From the NCBI GenBank assembly GCA_965644315.1, contig CBFFRQ010000020.1:124001-188000 (forward strand): a DNA stretch of 64,000 nucleotides, given 5' to 3'. The notes beneath the pieces are model-generated. The model worked only from the letters and a program-made list of their open reading frames with translations, was not told the DNA's origin and made no database searches. Position 1 is the stretch's first letter; each line of letters begins with the position of its first letter. The position numbers were made by a program, and so were the translations under genes. This DNA is from Caecitellus pseudoparvulus (taxonomy: Eukaryota; Bigyra: Bicosoecida). Positions 1-10,610 of this stretch are shown here, one piece after another.

Positions 1-1065
1 GGGCAGCTGCTGCGGCATCCAGCGCAGAAATGGCCCCGTACGTGTGGAGCAGTGCAGTTATGGCCGAAATGGGGTTGCAGAGTCCTGTAATGTTGCTAGC
101 AACAGCAAAAACTCCAATACGAAGCCGCATGGATGCTGCAGCCGAGCTGATGGTGCATCGCTGCCGGCGAGCCTGTTCTAGTGGCGCGGTGCTGGCAAGA
201 GGTCCATCCTCCACTCTGATCTTGGCTTCGACTGCCAGCGCAGTGCTGGCTGCGGCTGCCGCCCGAGCTGCAACAGCCTTGCGTGTGGCGAGTGGTACAG
301 CCCAGACACCGTCAACTGCAGCTTTGATCGCGGCTTCTATGGCTTGGCGGGTGGCAACGGTGGCCCCGTCGATGTCTTCTAGGGGAGTGCCTTCGACCGC
401 CAGGGGGTCTGGGCCGACTCCCCATGAAGCAAGCAAGGCGGCTTCAAGTGCTCCCAGATGCACACCCCCATCAAGGGCCTCCGGCAAGATGATCACCTCA
501 GCTCCTGCTTCCCTCCAGCCTAGGAGGGAGCTGTGGTGGGAGTACGGCCCAGCCAATACGAGGGGCGGACCCATCTCGGCAGATGCCGGCACGGAGAGGG
601 AGTGCTGCAAGAGGGCCATGCCGGCAGTGGCACCGGCACCAGCGAACAGAACAACGTCCTGTGGACCCGCGCCAACTGCGCTGGCGACCATCTCCCGCGC
701 CTCCTCCCTGAACGCAGTTGTTTGGAAGCCCGTCTGACTGTGAGGTGAGTGCGTGTTTGCGTAAGTGGGCGCCACCTCCTCCTGCAGGTACCGCTCAATG
801 AACTCCAGTGGCTTGCCCGAGGCCGTGTAGTCAAGGTATATTTGTCGCCGTATGCCGAAGGGCGTTTGAAGGGCACTCTGTGCAAGTGGGCGGGTGCGAT
901 GCAGCAATCCTCAAGGAAGAGCCAGGCGCTGGCTCCACGTACGTTCTCGCCAACCACGCTTGCATGCACATGCTCAATGAGGCTCAAAGTATGCACATCT
1001 TGGGATGCATCGGTGGCGGTGACGTCCTGCCCGCCCGCAGCTGTGGCTGCAGGCCCGTCGCTCAT
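1..1065 (-). CDS. Class-V PLP-dependent aminotransferase (cysteine desulfurase-like), 3' end cut by window edge
   Basis: Two exons are visible on the minus strand. Exon 1 runs from 1065 (ATG, MSDGPAAT) to 943. A 65-bp GTACGT..CAG intron covers 878-942, and exon 2 runs from 877 off the left edge. The joined protein reads ALQTPFGIRRQIYLDYTASG, the typical N-terminus of class-V aminotransferases related to cysteine desulfurase and selenocysteine lyase. It continues with ANTHSPHSQTG, the Gly-rich stretch LFAGAGATAGM, YSHHSSLLGWREAGAEV and IGVFAVASNITG. The last visible segment, LLHTYGAISALDAAAA, carries the Asp expected to contact the pyridine nitrogen of PLP. The Schiff-base lysine and C-terminal domain lie outside the window. 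The enzyme probably acts on an amino-acid C-S or C-N bond, but the substrate cannot be told. The frame stays open for 15 codons upstream of the chosen ATG, without another ATG. Confidence 0.85.
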
Positions 1066-1555
1066 GCTGGCACAGAATCCGTGGCTGCGTTTCAGGTCGA
1101 AACTCGACACCCGCGTGCCCTCGCGCAGCGTGCGCAGTGAAGCTCAGACGTTGAAAAGTCTTCACTGCAAGTCAATGCACCATGAACATAGGCTCATCTG
1201 TTGCGAGCCTCTGTGGAGTCGTCTGCCACCCTGAACGGGTGTGGGGCTTGGAGGATTTCGATTGGCGCTGGTGATGCTTCCGTGCCAGCAGGAAAGGCAG
1301 CGAGGACAGCGTGGAAGTGCACAAGCGGCCTGCCCAGTCAGCGCACACTCCCATCCTTGCATTCCTTTGCTGCATTTTGTGTGGCCCCCTGCTTGTGCAC
1401 TTTGGCTGTGCAGGCCGGTTCCCAGCTCAGGAACGCCGCCAATCAAGAGGCCCTTCAAGGAGCCGGGCGACAACACCATGCCTTGGTAGAGTCGAGCCTC
1501 AGAACCAACCAATGTTCGCAGTGCTGCCCTGCAAACATGGCAGGTTGCTGCTCTC
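1066..1555. other. Intergenic, 490 bp: upstream of the aminotransferase, downstream of NTH1
   Basis: No conserved reading frame was recognised on either strand; the open frames here have no family resemblance. The region should hold the promoter of the minus-strand aminotransferase and the 3' end of the minus-strand NTH1 gene. I see no TATA box, tRNA or repeat. Confidence 0.5.
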
Positions 1556-2710
1556 TCATTCGCCGCTGCCTTCCCCCGCACCCTGGCCATCGTGCGCAGC
1601 GCCAGCGCCGGCGGCCACACGCTCCTTGCGCTCACGTGCTGCGACACTGCGCATGGCTGCCCGCCCTGTGGTGCAGGTGGTGTTGCAACCACACCGCTCG
1701 CACAGCGGGTTGCGGGGCTTGCAGGTCTGCTGGCCGAAGCCGACGAGGAGCAAGTTCACCTCCTCCCACAGGGGTCGAGGCAGCCACTCCTCCAGCGCCG
1801 CCCGGGTGGCCTCTGGAGTTTTCGTGGGTTTGCGCACCCACTTGAGGCGGTTGGCGATGCGGTGCACGTGCACATCCACCCCGATGCCGTCGCACTGGCC
1901 CCATGCGGCGGAGCGGCAGATGTACGCCATCTTGGGGCCCACACCCGGCAACTTGACCATGTCCTCCACCGTGGGGGGGATGTCCCCCCCGTACTCCTGC
2001 ACGCAAATTGCCGCGGCGCGAGTGAGGTACTCCCCCTTCCGGCGGTAAAAGCCCACTGGGTAGATGATCTTGCTGATGTCAGCGGCAGGCGTGTCGGCGA
2101 TGTGTTGGGGCGTCAGGCCGAACTCTTGCAGACGCTTCACAGCGGCGCCCGTGACTTCGTCCTTGGTCTGGCTGCTCAGCATGAGCGCGACGAGGATCTG
2201 GAAGCGCTGCACAGGCGCAGGCTCGCTGCGATCTGCGAGGGCTTCCGTGCCCATGCTGTCCACGGGCGCAGTCAGGTCACTGCGCATGTCCACGATGGCA
2301 TCGTACTGCGCTTGCCAGTCGTCGTGTGGCGCGGCGTCTGTCTCTGGCGCTCGACGCCAGACACTCAATTGCTTCCGCAAGGTGCTGGGAGGCGACTTGT
2401 CTCCAGGGGCCGCCCGCTCAGGCGTGGTGGGTGCGGAAATCGCTGCTTCGGCTCGTGACACCCCTGACGTGGTTTCTGGCTGTGCAGGTGCTGGCGGCCC
2501 TGATGCCACCAAGGATATATGTCCACGTCTACGCTTGGGCCCGTGCTGTGAAGGCGGGGTAGCTGTCTCCACGGCGGGCCCCGACACGCCCGGCTTCGGA
2601 GCACTTGAGCTGCCGTATGCAAAGGCAGCCAGCCCCTCTGTCCCCTGCACCGCCAGGGTGCGCTTGGCGCTGCGCCGACCAGATGCCATGATGGCTGCAA
2701 CACGGCGCAT
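1556..2710 (-). CDS. NTH1: Endonuclease III homolog (NTH1), bifunctional DNA glycosylase/AP lyase
   Basis: Single exon, 384 aa from the first ATG at 2710 (MRRVAAIM); an in-frame ATG at 2689 (MASGRRSAK) is an alternative start. It removes oxidised pyrimidines from DNA and cleaves at the abasic site in base excision repair. The first 130 or so residues are a low-complexity, basic and Pro-rich extension that could carry nuclear or mitochondrial targeting. The core has the helix-hairpin-helix LPGVGPK with the catalytic lysine (about K260) and GIGVDVHVHR with the catalytic aspartate (about D279). The C-terminal cluster C-x6-C-x2-C-x5-C (CKPRNPLCERCGCNTTC) should bind a 4Fe-4S centre. All signature residues are present, so it should be active. 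It is followed by the CID gene, 81 bp upstream on the same strand. Confidence 0.95.
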   Translation of the reverse strand: MRRVAAIMASGRRSAKRTLAVQGTEGLAAFAYGSSSAPKPGVSGPAVETATPPSQHGPKRRRGHISLVASGPPAPAQPETTSGVSRAEAAISAPTTPERAAPGDKSPPSTLRKQLSVWRRAPETDAAPHDDWQAQYDAIVDMRSDLTAPVDSMGTEALADRSEPAPVQRFQILVALMLSSQTKDEVTGAAVKRLQEFGLTPQHIADTPAADISKIIYPVGFYRRKGEYLTRAAAICVQEYGGDIPPTVEDMVKLPGVGPKMAYICRSAAWGQCDGIGVDVHVHRIANRLKWVRKPTKTPEATRAALEEWLPRPLWEEVNLLLVGFGQQTCKPRNPLCERCGCNTTCTTGRAAMRSVAARERKERVAAGAGAAHDGQGAGEGSGE

Positions 2711-2791
2711 TCCACCAGCCGCTCCGTGCAAGCGCAGGGCACAGGAGTGTAGGAGGGGTCAGCAAGCGTTGTGGCGTGGCGCCTGCATTGC

Positions 2792-4416
2792 TCAGTCCCT
2801 CCAGTCGTCCTCGGTCACCATCGCACTGCGGTGCTGCATCTGCTGCGTGACGGGGTTGAACACCATGTTGTCAGTGTTGTACTTGACGCCGCTGTCGCTG
2901 AAGTCGAACATGCGGGGGGCGGCGTCACCGCCCACATCCCCCCCTCCCACCCGCCGCACCTTCCCGCGCGGCGACGCGCCACCTGCATCACTGCCTTCGC
3001 CGTCACTGCCCCCACCCTCCTCGTCCTCACCCACACCGTCCAGGCCCAGGGCGGCCAGGGCATCCTGCGAGCCGGCACCCCCCTCTGGCTCGGCAGGGTG
3101 AGCTCCCCTGCTGAAGGGGGCCGCGGCATCCCCCCCCTCTCCACCCCCCTCCACACCGTCGATTTTCCCTGCAGAGGCTGGGCCCAGGTCCACCTTCACC
3201 GGCTTCGGCTGCGCCTTGGACAGGGCGGCCGATGAGACATCGTGCATCACCCTCTCCAACAGGCCGGGTCCGGCCGCCGCAGACGACCCCTGGGCACCGC
3301 TCGGCGCACCCGCCGCCCCCAGCGCCGCCGACGCAGTCTGCACGAACTCCCACCCCGCCTCAGCCGCTCTGTGCTGCTCCAAGGTGCTCTGAGCGTGGCG
3401 CAGCCCTCCCAGCCTGGTTTCCAGGCCAGCCAAGGAGGCCTCTGCCGCTGCCAGCGCCGCCGCCACACCCTCCAACAGGGCACCCTCGGCGCACTCATTC
3501 TCAGCTGCCCACAGGCGCAGGGCCCGCAAGACGCCCTCGCCCCGCAGCCCCACCCCCCGCACAGCAGGGCCGGGGTTGGCGCAGTCGGCACTGCTCAGCC
3601 ACAGCCAGGGGGGCAGGGCGCCTGACGCGACGGCGGCTTCCCCCGCCTCCCCCACTTGCAGGCGCAGCTTGGCGTCTGCCAAGAGCGTTGTGAGGGGCGC
3701 CGCCAGGCCACCGGGGCGCTCGGCCTGGGGCGGCAAGGATTCGGGCAACGGCAGGGGGGGAGCAGGCTGCAGCAGGGGGGTGTCCAGGTCCCCCACAGGC
3801 ACCTGCGCGGGCGGTGCTGGCGTGCTGGCCTGCTCCGTGCCCGGGCCAGCGTGTGCCTGCGGCGAGTGCGTTGCACCCAGAGCGCTGCGGGCTTTGTCCA
3901 GGAAGCTGGCCGTGAAGAGGCGCCGCGTGGTCCACACGTCCACGACACGGGAGACAGACTTGGCCTTGCTGGGGTCAGCAGAGACAATGGCTCGAATGGT
4001 GTCTTTCATGAGCTGTGCAAGGCGCGTGAAGGGCACTCATACCGGGTGCAAGGCCAAATGCGAGGCCGCTCCGGGGACCTTCAAAATCCGCACGCACATT
4101 CCCAAACACCCGCACGAAGGCTTGCGTGCGCTTGTGGGTGCTCATCATCACGTCATGCGCGACATACAGCAGTGCCATTTTGCGTCCCGCGTCGACTTCA
4201 CTGAAGGCGCTCCGCCACAACTGCAGTGGGGAGGTGGCTGCGTGCAAAGGTGTGCTCGCAGCAGCTGGCCACGCGTGTCGCACGCACGTCGGCGATGAGG
4301 GAGGCATTGCCTTCCTTGGCCTGGATGTACTTGGAGGCGGTTTCAATGCTGGTCTGGTCTGCCTTCAGCCTCCGCAGCAGCTCCTTCACTTTGCGGTGGT
4401 CAATGCCGCCAGCCAT
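2792..4416 (-). CDS. CID-domain protein (RPRD1/Rtt103-like RNA polymerase II CTD-binding protein)
   Basis: Three exons: 4288-4416, 4098-4220 and 2792-4012, with introns 4221-4287 (67 bp) and 4013-4097 (85 bp), both starting GTGCGT. Joined, 490 aa. Residues 1-130 form a CTD-interacting domain: KVKELLRRLKADQTSIETAS, then RKMALLYVAHDVMMSTHKR, then the late helix ending VSRVVDVWTTRRLF. Such domains bind phosphorylated Pol II CTD repeats in 3'-end processing or termination. The remainder is Pro/Ala/Gly-rich, with a short helical region (ASLAGLETRLGGLRHAQSTL) reminiscent of the RPRD coiled coil. The unusual Asp/Gly-rich tail ends in FSDSGVKYNTDNMVFNPVTQ. No RNA-recognition motif or zinc finger is visible, which argues against Pcf11 or SCAF. 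It is divergent from the SET gene, with 160 bp between start codons. Confidence 0.85.
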
Positions 4417-4576
4417 GCTCAGTCTCGAGAGAGAGGGTTCCGCGCCGCGCAGCTTCGCAAGTGGGGGCAGTCGGCAAAATCCCTATACCAGCGCGGACCG
4501 AGATGGCCGAAGTACTTCGCTTTCGCGGCTGGGTTGTGTTGTGTCACTACCTTTCTGCTGCGCAGGCCAGGGAGGT
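4417..4576. promoter_or_regulatory. Shared 5' gap between divergent CID and SET genes
   Basis: 160 bp separate the two start codons, so both promoters and 5' UTRs must lie here or overlap the genes. The gap contains CGGCAAAATCCCTATACC at about 4471-4490. No TATA box is obvious. Confidence 0.4.
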
Positions 4577-5456
4577 ATGGCTGCCAAGGCCGGCTTGGGC
4601 ACGGTGGGCAGCTACAGGGTGCGTCAACGCTCCCCTTGCACAATGCCTGGTCGCCGGCATGACACAGCTATCGTTCTTGACTTCTCAGAGCATTGACAGG
4701 CGCGAACTTCCCGATGGTTCGACGGCTGACGATGTGCTGGTGCTCAAATGGCCGGAGCATGGTTGCCTGACCAAATACCGCAGCACCACGGTACTGTACG
4801 ACGAGCAGGGCCGCCTGCCAGCATGGGCAGTGGAAACGGATGCAGGCTTTCCCCTCTATGAGTGCAATGCTTCCTGTTCCTGCCCCTCGAGTTGTAGCCA
4901 AAGACTGGTGCAGCATCCGGCCACTGCCGACGTGGAGGTGCGAGACTGCGGCAAGGCAGGGTACGGCTTGGTCACCCTGTCCGCCCTGCCTGCAGGGGCC
5001 TTTGTCGTGGAATACACGGGAGTCATCGTGTCCAGCTCCACGGAGCCTTTACAGGGGGAGGGTGGGCATTCGTACCACGTGTCCTTCACGGAGTCGTGGG
5101 CGCAGCGCGGCGGCGGGGTGAAGCAGCTGACGACGTGCATCGAAGCGGCCGAGGCAGGCAACGCCGCGCGCTTCATCAACCACTCCTGCGACCCGAACTG
5201 CATTTTGCTCCCTGTGCGCGTCAACTCTCACATTCCCCACCTGTGCGTCTTCACGCGGCAGCCTGTGCCTGCAGGGGCAGAGTTGACCATGCACTATGGT
5301 GCGGGTGTGGAAACGCAGCAGGCGGCGGCGGCGGGCTGCACCACGGAGGGTCAGGCCCCCCACCGGCCGTGCCACTGTGGCGCACAGGCATGTAGTGGCT
5401 TTCTCCCGACCAAACTTGGCCCTGCACGTGTCAAGCAGCAGGCGGCAGACGGGTGA
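4577..5456 (+). CDS. SET-domain lysine methyltransferase with pre-SET-like and post-SET cysteines
   Basis: Two exons, 4577-4618 (MAAKAGLGTVGSYR) and 4689-5456, separated by a 70-bp GTGCGT..TTCTCAG intron; 269 aa. The frame also stays open upstream without splicing (ATG at 4503), but only the spliced start uses the local donor consensus. A pre-SET-like segment, YECNASCSCPSSC, precedes the SET core: GYGL (SAM-binding loop), FVVEYTGVIV, the catalytic/AdoMet signature ARFINHSCDPNC and ELTMHYG. A post-SET motif C-x-C-x4-C (CHCGAQAC) follows. The order and the pre-SET cysteines resemble SUV39/SETMAR-type H3K9 methyltransferases, but no chromodomain or SRA domain is present, so the histone site is not established. 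Its stop codon lies inside the 3' end of the convergent ankyrin gene (26-nt overlap). Confidence 0.85.
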
Positions 5457-8400
5457 GGAAGGTGGCAGTGTCACGTGCTGTGTGGGCGGCGGCCGCGTTG
5501 CGCAGCGTCGGAGACACCGCCCTGGGCGAGCCCGGCAAGGGGTGTCCCTCACGCAGAGCCTGCCCTGCAAGCAGAGCCTGTTGTTTGGAGCGCTGCAGGG
5601 CACTGATGGAGCCCTTGGCCTTGCGTTTGCGCTGCGCGTGGGCCAGAGCCTTGGCAAGCCCTGCCGTCAACACGCCGCCCGCCAGAGACCTTGGCGCGCG
5701 CGAATGCGCCTGCACCAAGGCACACGCGTCCTCCCACGTGTACCTCGTGGGCCCTTGACTGCCACTGGGCAGGTCACTGTCTTCCCGCCGCGCTTCGCCC
5801 GGCGCTGGGCTGGCGTGGGTGGCGGCGTTGGCGCTGGGCGGGCGGGGGGCACTGCCGCCCGGCGTGCTGGTGGTGCTGACATCCCGCCCACCCGGGTGCA
5901 CGACGCCCTCACCACCCCCACCGTACACATCTGGCAGCACCAAGGGCAGGGGAGTGTACACCGACGCCCGCCCACTGGCCACCGCTGCCACGTGGGCCTG
6001 TGCCGCCAGCAGGCAGTTTGCAGCGGTGTCCAGGAGTTGCGCTGGGCGGGCGTGGGAGGAGGCGCGTGCCAGGGCCAGGGCGTCCTGGTTCGCACCTCGC
6101 TCACTGCCCACGGCGGGTGCAGTGCGGCTGGTCAGCACTTGCACCGCGCCCAGCAGCGTGCCGCACCCACCTGCCAGCAGCTGGGGGGGGTCTGCGCTTG
6201 GCTTGCTGGCGGGGTCTGCCGCGCCCAGCCGCCGCACGGTGTCGTCCAGCAGGGCGCCCAGGTGGCTGGAAGCGGCGAAGCCGGTGACACCCCCTCCCTG
6301 CAGCGGCTCCAGCAGCTGCCTCGCGACGCCCGCCACCACCTCGCTGTGTCTAGGGGGTGTGTGCGGCGGCCCAGCCAGGGGCGGCCGCTGTGCATCCGGC
6401 CCAGGCGGCGCAGGCAGCTCCAGCGCAGCGCCCGGGAACATGTGGTTGTGCAGGGCTTGCGCCGCCAGAGCCAGGGTGGTGAAGGCCTCCTCCTCAGCAG
6501 ACACTGGGCGCTGTCCGAGGCGGCGCTGGATCATGTGCTGGCGCTGGGCAGGGGTGGCCACGGGGGGGACATCCGGGGTGCGGGGGCGGGGTCCCTTGCG
6601 CACGACCACCTCCCCCGTCTCGGGGTCCAGGGCGGAGGTCAGGCGCCGCTCCCGGGCGGCAGCCGCCCGTGCCTCAGCCACGCGGGCCCGGTGCTGGTTG
6701 TCCAGTGCTGCGTCCACTGCCCTGGCAGCCGCCGCCTCCTGCGCCTCCACCTGGCCCACCAGCGCCGCGTGGGCCTGGCCCAGACACGCTCGCAGCAGGG
6801 CATGCAGCAGCTCCTTCACGGAGGTGAGGTGTCCTGCACCTGCAGCCTTGTGCAGGGGGGTCCACCCCCGCCCGTTCGCCGCGTCCAGCACGGCGCCCGG
6901 GCTCAGGCACAGCAGGCGCAGCAGCATGGCATGGCCCGCCTCCGCCGCGTCGTGGAGGGGCGTGTCCCCGAAGCTGTCAGGGGCGGACACGCTGCCCCCT
7001 GCCGCGCTCAGCAGCTTGCTGGTGCGGATGTGCCCCCGCCATGCCGCCACATGCAGCGGCGTCACGCCCACGGCTGGCGTGGCGATGGTGGGGCGCACGC
7101 CTGCCTGCAGCAGCATGAGCACCGCGTCGTCGTCGCCGTTGGCGGCTGCGCTGTGCAGGGCGGTGTACCCGAAGGCGGCGGGGTTGTGCCAGGTGGGGCT
7201 GCCCCGCCCCGAGCACAGGCACGCCCGCAGACGCCGCAGGTTTCCCTGCGCCGCCGCACGCCACAGCTGGCGGCTGTGCTTGGCCTTCAGCCCCGCTATG
7301 GTGCTCAGCAGAGCCTGGTGCTCAGCCTTGCGCTGCAGCTCCTGGGCGTTGCGGGCGGCCTCCGCCGCCGCCTCGACGTCGGCATCCGGGGACGGCGCGT
7401 CGTCATCCGCCTCTCCCCCTTTCGGGCCAGGGGAAGCTTGTGCCCCCTGGAGCCCCCCTGTGTCGTCCTTACCGGGATCGGGGCCGGTGCCGGCGTGCGA
7501 ACGGCCCAGTTTCCGCACCCCCGTCAAGGACGCCGCCGCGGGGCCCAGCAGTTCCCGGTCGAAGTACCGCCCCACCATGAGAGCCATGGAGTACTCAGCA
7601 GCCTGCATGGCTTGCAGGGAGTAGGACTTGCCTGTGGCCCGGTCGGTGTACACGGCAGTCGTGGGGTGCCGCACGAAGCGGCGGTCCCAGCCCACTGTGG
7701 GGGGGGCGGCGGCGCCGGTGTCTGGGTCGTGCAGCGTGTGCCGGGGGATGGGGGGGTTGTGGGGGAAACGAGCCCCCCCCTCCTCTTCCTCATCACCCCC
7801 CTCCTCCAGCACCGAGCTCGTGCGCAGGGTGCTGTCCGCCACCCATGAGGGGCTGGGACCCGGAACAAGTGTTCTGACAGACCTTGCTGACCGGAGGGGC
7901 GACGCAGCGTCTGTGGGCCGAGGGCTGCGCCGCGGACTGGAGGGGGGCGTCAACAAGCCCCCCCCTCCCTCCCCTGAGAAGGTAAAGGTGTCCCCCCCAC
8001 CGCGTTGGCGCCCCTGCAGGCTGGAGGATGAGGCGGCAGAGCTGCCTGACGGCAGGCGGCGCAGGCGGGGAGAGTGAGGGGGGGAGCCCCCCCACGCGGC
8101 AACGCTGGCGGCAGACCGGGTGAGGTTGGTCAGCGCGGGCACTGTGCTGGAGGCAGGGGTGGTGGAGGGGGGCGGTACGCCCGGGGGCGTGGGCCTGGGC
8201 ACGCTGTGCCACAGCGTCGCCACGTCCAGCGGCAGCAGGCCTTCCACAGTTCGCAGGCAGGGGTCGGCGCCAGCCGCGACCAGCTCCGCTGCGACCTCCG
8301 GCGACCCGTGCCCCGCGACCTGGTGCAGCAGCGTGCGCCCCTCCCCGTCCGGCTCGTTCAGCAGTGCTGCCAACTGGGGCGTGTACTCTGGCGGCGCGGC

Positions 8401-9299
8401 GCGGGGGGGCGGCGGGTCACGGGGCGGAGGCAATCCAGACACCTCAGCCCCCCACCCGCGCAGGGCAGCGACGAGGGCGGGGTGGTCGCTGGCCAGGGCT
8501 GCCCTGCGCACCTTGCTGGGCCATGGCTCCTGCTGCATGCTGGCACTCTCTGCGACGAAGCGTTCGAAGGTGTTGGCAGTGGCCTCTGCCTCTTGTTTGA
8601 GGGTCGCGGCGACCTGCCTCGCGTGCTCGGCTGCGGCCGCCTGTGCGAAGATGGCGGCACCAGCGGCCCGGCGCTTGGCGAGAAGTGTGGCAGCCGCATT
8701 GCGCTTGACGAGCAGGCTGGACCAGGTGTAATCGGGGACCGTGCGGCCCGGCGCGGCGTCGGTGAGCTCCACTGGGAATCGCTCGCGCAGGGTGGACAGG
8801 ACATCTTTCACGCGAGTGTGCCGGCGGCGCTGCAGCCAGGATAGGTCAGAGGGGTCAATGGTGAGGCCTGCTGTGGAAGAAGCCTGCAAAGGCGTGCCAG
8901 GGGTGCCCGTGTAGGCGAGGGTTGGGGTGTGTGGGCGGGACTGTGCTCACGCACTGGTTGCTTGGCAGCCTCCGTCGCTCTGCGACGTGCCTCTGCCTTG
9001 CGCTGTGTAGACGTTTTGAAGACGCATTCGTCCCCCTCGTCCACGGGGCGCTGCTTGGGCATGTCCTCTGGTGCCACGTGGATGCTGTGCTCCTTCCAGC
9101 GCCCGCGAGCCACCAGTGTGCGCCGCAGGGCAGCTGGAGACGTGTCCACCCCTCGCATGAGGCGAGCCTCTGCAGCCGGCGAAAGGGGCGCTGGCGCTGT
9201 GGAGGGGGGGCGTGGGGAGCCCCCTGCCTGGCCCGTCGGGCCAGGCAGGCTCAAATGCAAACTCCTTCGCGGCATGCTTGCGCGGAAGGGGTGCGGCAT
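5431..9299 (-). CDS. Large ankyrin-repeat protein with low-complexity linkers
   Basis: Two exons, 8955-9299 and 5431-8883, joined across a 71-bp intron (GTGCGT..TTTGCAG); 1,265 aa. The intron is inferred because the exon-1 frame (AEARRRATEAAKQP) must shift to reach LTIDPSDLSWLQRRRHTRVK. One ankyrin-like block lies near residues 286-340 (GRTLLHQVAGHGSPEVAAEL). A clear array of four or five repeats lies near 656-810, with the classic TPLHxAA cores (YTALHSAAANGDD, TPLHVAAWRGH, TPLHDAAEAGH, TPLHKAAGAGH). Pro/Ser/Gly-rich, probably disordered segments surround them, and the tail (about 810-1265) is also low complexity. No enzymatic domain or membrane span is visible; a scaffold role is inference. 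The intervening strongly biased sequence gives long artefactual antisense frames. Confidence 0.85.
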
Positions 9300-9361
9300 T
9301 CTCGCGCCGACAAGGCGGTGGGCTGCGGGTTTTGCCACGGCACCGGTGCTGTGCCTGGGAC
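9300..9361. promoter_or_regulatory. 62-bp divergent gap between ankyrin gene and USB1
   Basis: The two start codons are only 62 bp apart. Transcription start sites must therefore nearly coincide or lie inside the opposite gene, unless the true start codons are further downstream (for example the ankyrin ATG at 9275). Confidence 0.35.
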
Positions 9362-10280
9362 ATGGCCGCCGAAGGCGCACCGACCACGGGGGGTGCCAAG
9401 CGGCCCCGCGATGCTAGGCGTGGACCCTTGAGCTCCAAGAAACAGCGGAAGGAACCGCATGTCGAGGGGCGATGGCCGGTGTTGGTACACATCCCCTTGC
9501 CCAGCGCCTCCGTCGCGGAAATTGATGCCGCTACAGAGCCGCTCTTACCCTGCCTCTCCTCTGAGCACACGCACACTTGGCACAGCACGGGGGGCGAGTT
9601 TTCCTCTGCCAGCATGCATGTCAGTCTATCTCGTGTCCTGTATGTGTGGGAAGCCGCCCTGCCCGGCTTCACACAGCGTGTGGCCGCAGCGCTGGGCGAG
9701 CCAGGAGGTCAGCGCCAGTTCACTGCTGCGCTGCAGGGCGGCCGCATCCTCCCAGGCGAGGGCGGGGCTTCCTCGTTCTTGGCCGCCACCTTCACGCCCC
9801 ATGCGGCAGCGTGCGTGGGCAAGCTCATCGCCGCTGTGGATGAAGTGTGCAGGGCTTGCGGGCAGCCGTCATACCACACGGTGCGTCAGGCCGGCCCCTG
9901 CTGTCCCCAGCACCGCTGTGCAGTTCCCGCACCCCACCCGCCGCATGAAACCACCTCCACAGAACCCCCTGCCCCATGTTTCTGTCGCCTGGGCTCAGGG
10001 CGACGCGTGCGAACTGTGGCCGGGCCCTGGCAGCAGCGTGACTGTGCCTGCCGGACACGCACAGTCCCAGGCCTTGGTCACCTACAGCAGTAGCAGCAGC
10101 AGCAGTGATGATGAAGGGGAGAAGTGCGGGCACGATTTCAGGGGGGCTGTTGCCAGTGGCACATTGAAGGCTGCTGTGGGCGGCTGGGAGGCGGCCGTTG
10201 CAGACATCTCCTGGACTGTGCAGGAGGTAGCCATCCGGGTCGGGCGCCACACCAAGAAGCGCGTCCAGCTGCCTGCTTAG
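9362..10280 (+). CDS. USB1: USB1/Mpn1 U6 snRNA 3' phosphodiesterase (2H family)
   Basis: Two exons, 9362-9880 and 9924-10280, with a 43-bp intron (GTGCGT..GTGCAG); 291 aa. USB1 trims the U6 snRNA oligo(U) tail and leaves a terminal cyclic or 3' phosphate that protects U6. The protein starts with a basic segment (SSKKQRKEPH). It carries the two His-x-Ser motifs of the 2H phosphoesterase fold, HVSLSR (about H86) and HVSVAW (about H191); the second is restored only by splicing. VRVGRHTKKRVQLPA at the end matches the family C-terminus. An extra insert after the second motif contains seven serines followed by DDEGE, an acidic Ser tract not typical of the human protein. It is divergent from the ankyrin gene. 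Confidence 0.88.
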
Positions 10281-10610
10281 TCGAACAAAACACACCCTAG
10301 ACATCCAAACCACCTCCACCCTGCATCGCATGCTGCTGCGCAGGCTCACCTGCTCGTCTCCAGCCTGCAGGCGTCCCTGGCGAATCCTGCGAAGCTGCGC
10401 AGGGCCAGGAATTTCACCAGCTCACGAAGGCGGTTTCCGTCGCTGGAAACGCGCGCTAAGCGGCAACTTCCCTCGATTCACGGACAGTGCTCATCGAAAG
10501 ACGTCTTGCTTGACGGCAACCAGTTAATTTAGCCCAGCTCAAACGTCAGGCGGCGCTTCCCTCAGCAGGCGCATCGATTTCCGCATTCCGCACCCCTGGC
10601 CACGATCAGC
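10281..10610. promoter_or_regulatory. Intergenic, 330 bp, upstream of ribonucleotide reductase
   Basis: No gene was recognised. It holds the USB1 3' end and the reductase promoter. ATTTCCGCATTCCGCAC (10577-10593), ending 17 bp before the ATG, matches sequences upstream of the SRCR receptor and in the first part of the bZIP gene. A GGAAACGCGCGC element near 10445-10460 is loosely E2F-like, but is not an exact TTTSSCGC site. Confidence 0.4.

Noticed and set aside
4503-4688. Unspliced N-terminus for the SET protein (MAEVLRFRGWVVLCHY..)
   Set aside because: It contains a good GTGCGT donor and TTCTCAG acceptor, and the extra residues have no resemblance to pre-SET sequence.
5296-7848. 850-codon plus-strand open frame
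   Set aside because: It is antisense to the ankyrin gene and has only composition-driven sequence (Arg/Gly/Ala-rich) without any family signature. GC-rich coding DNA commonly leaves the antisense frame open.
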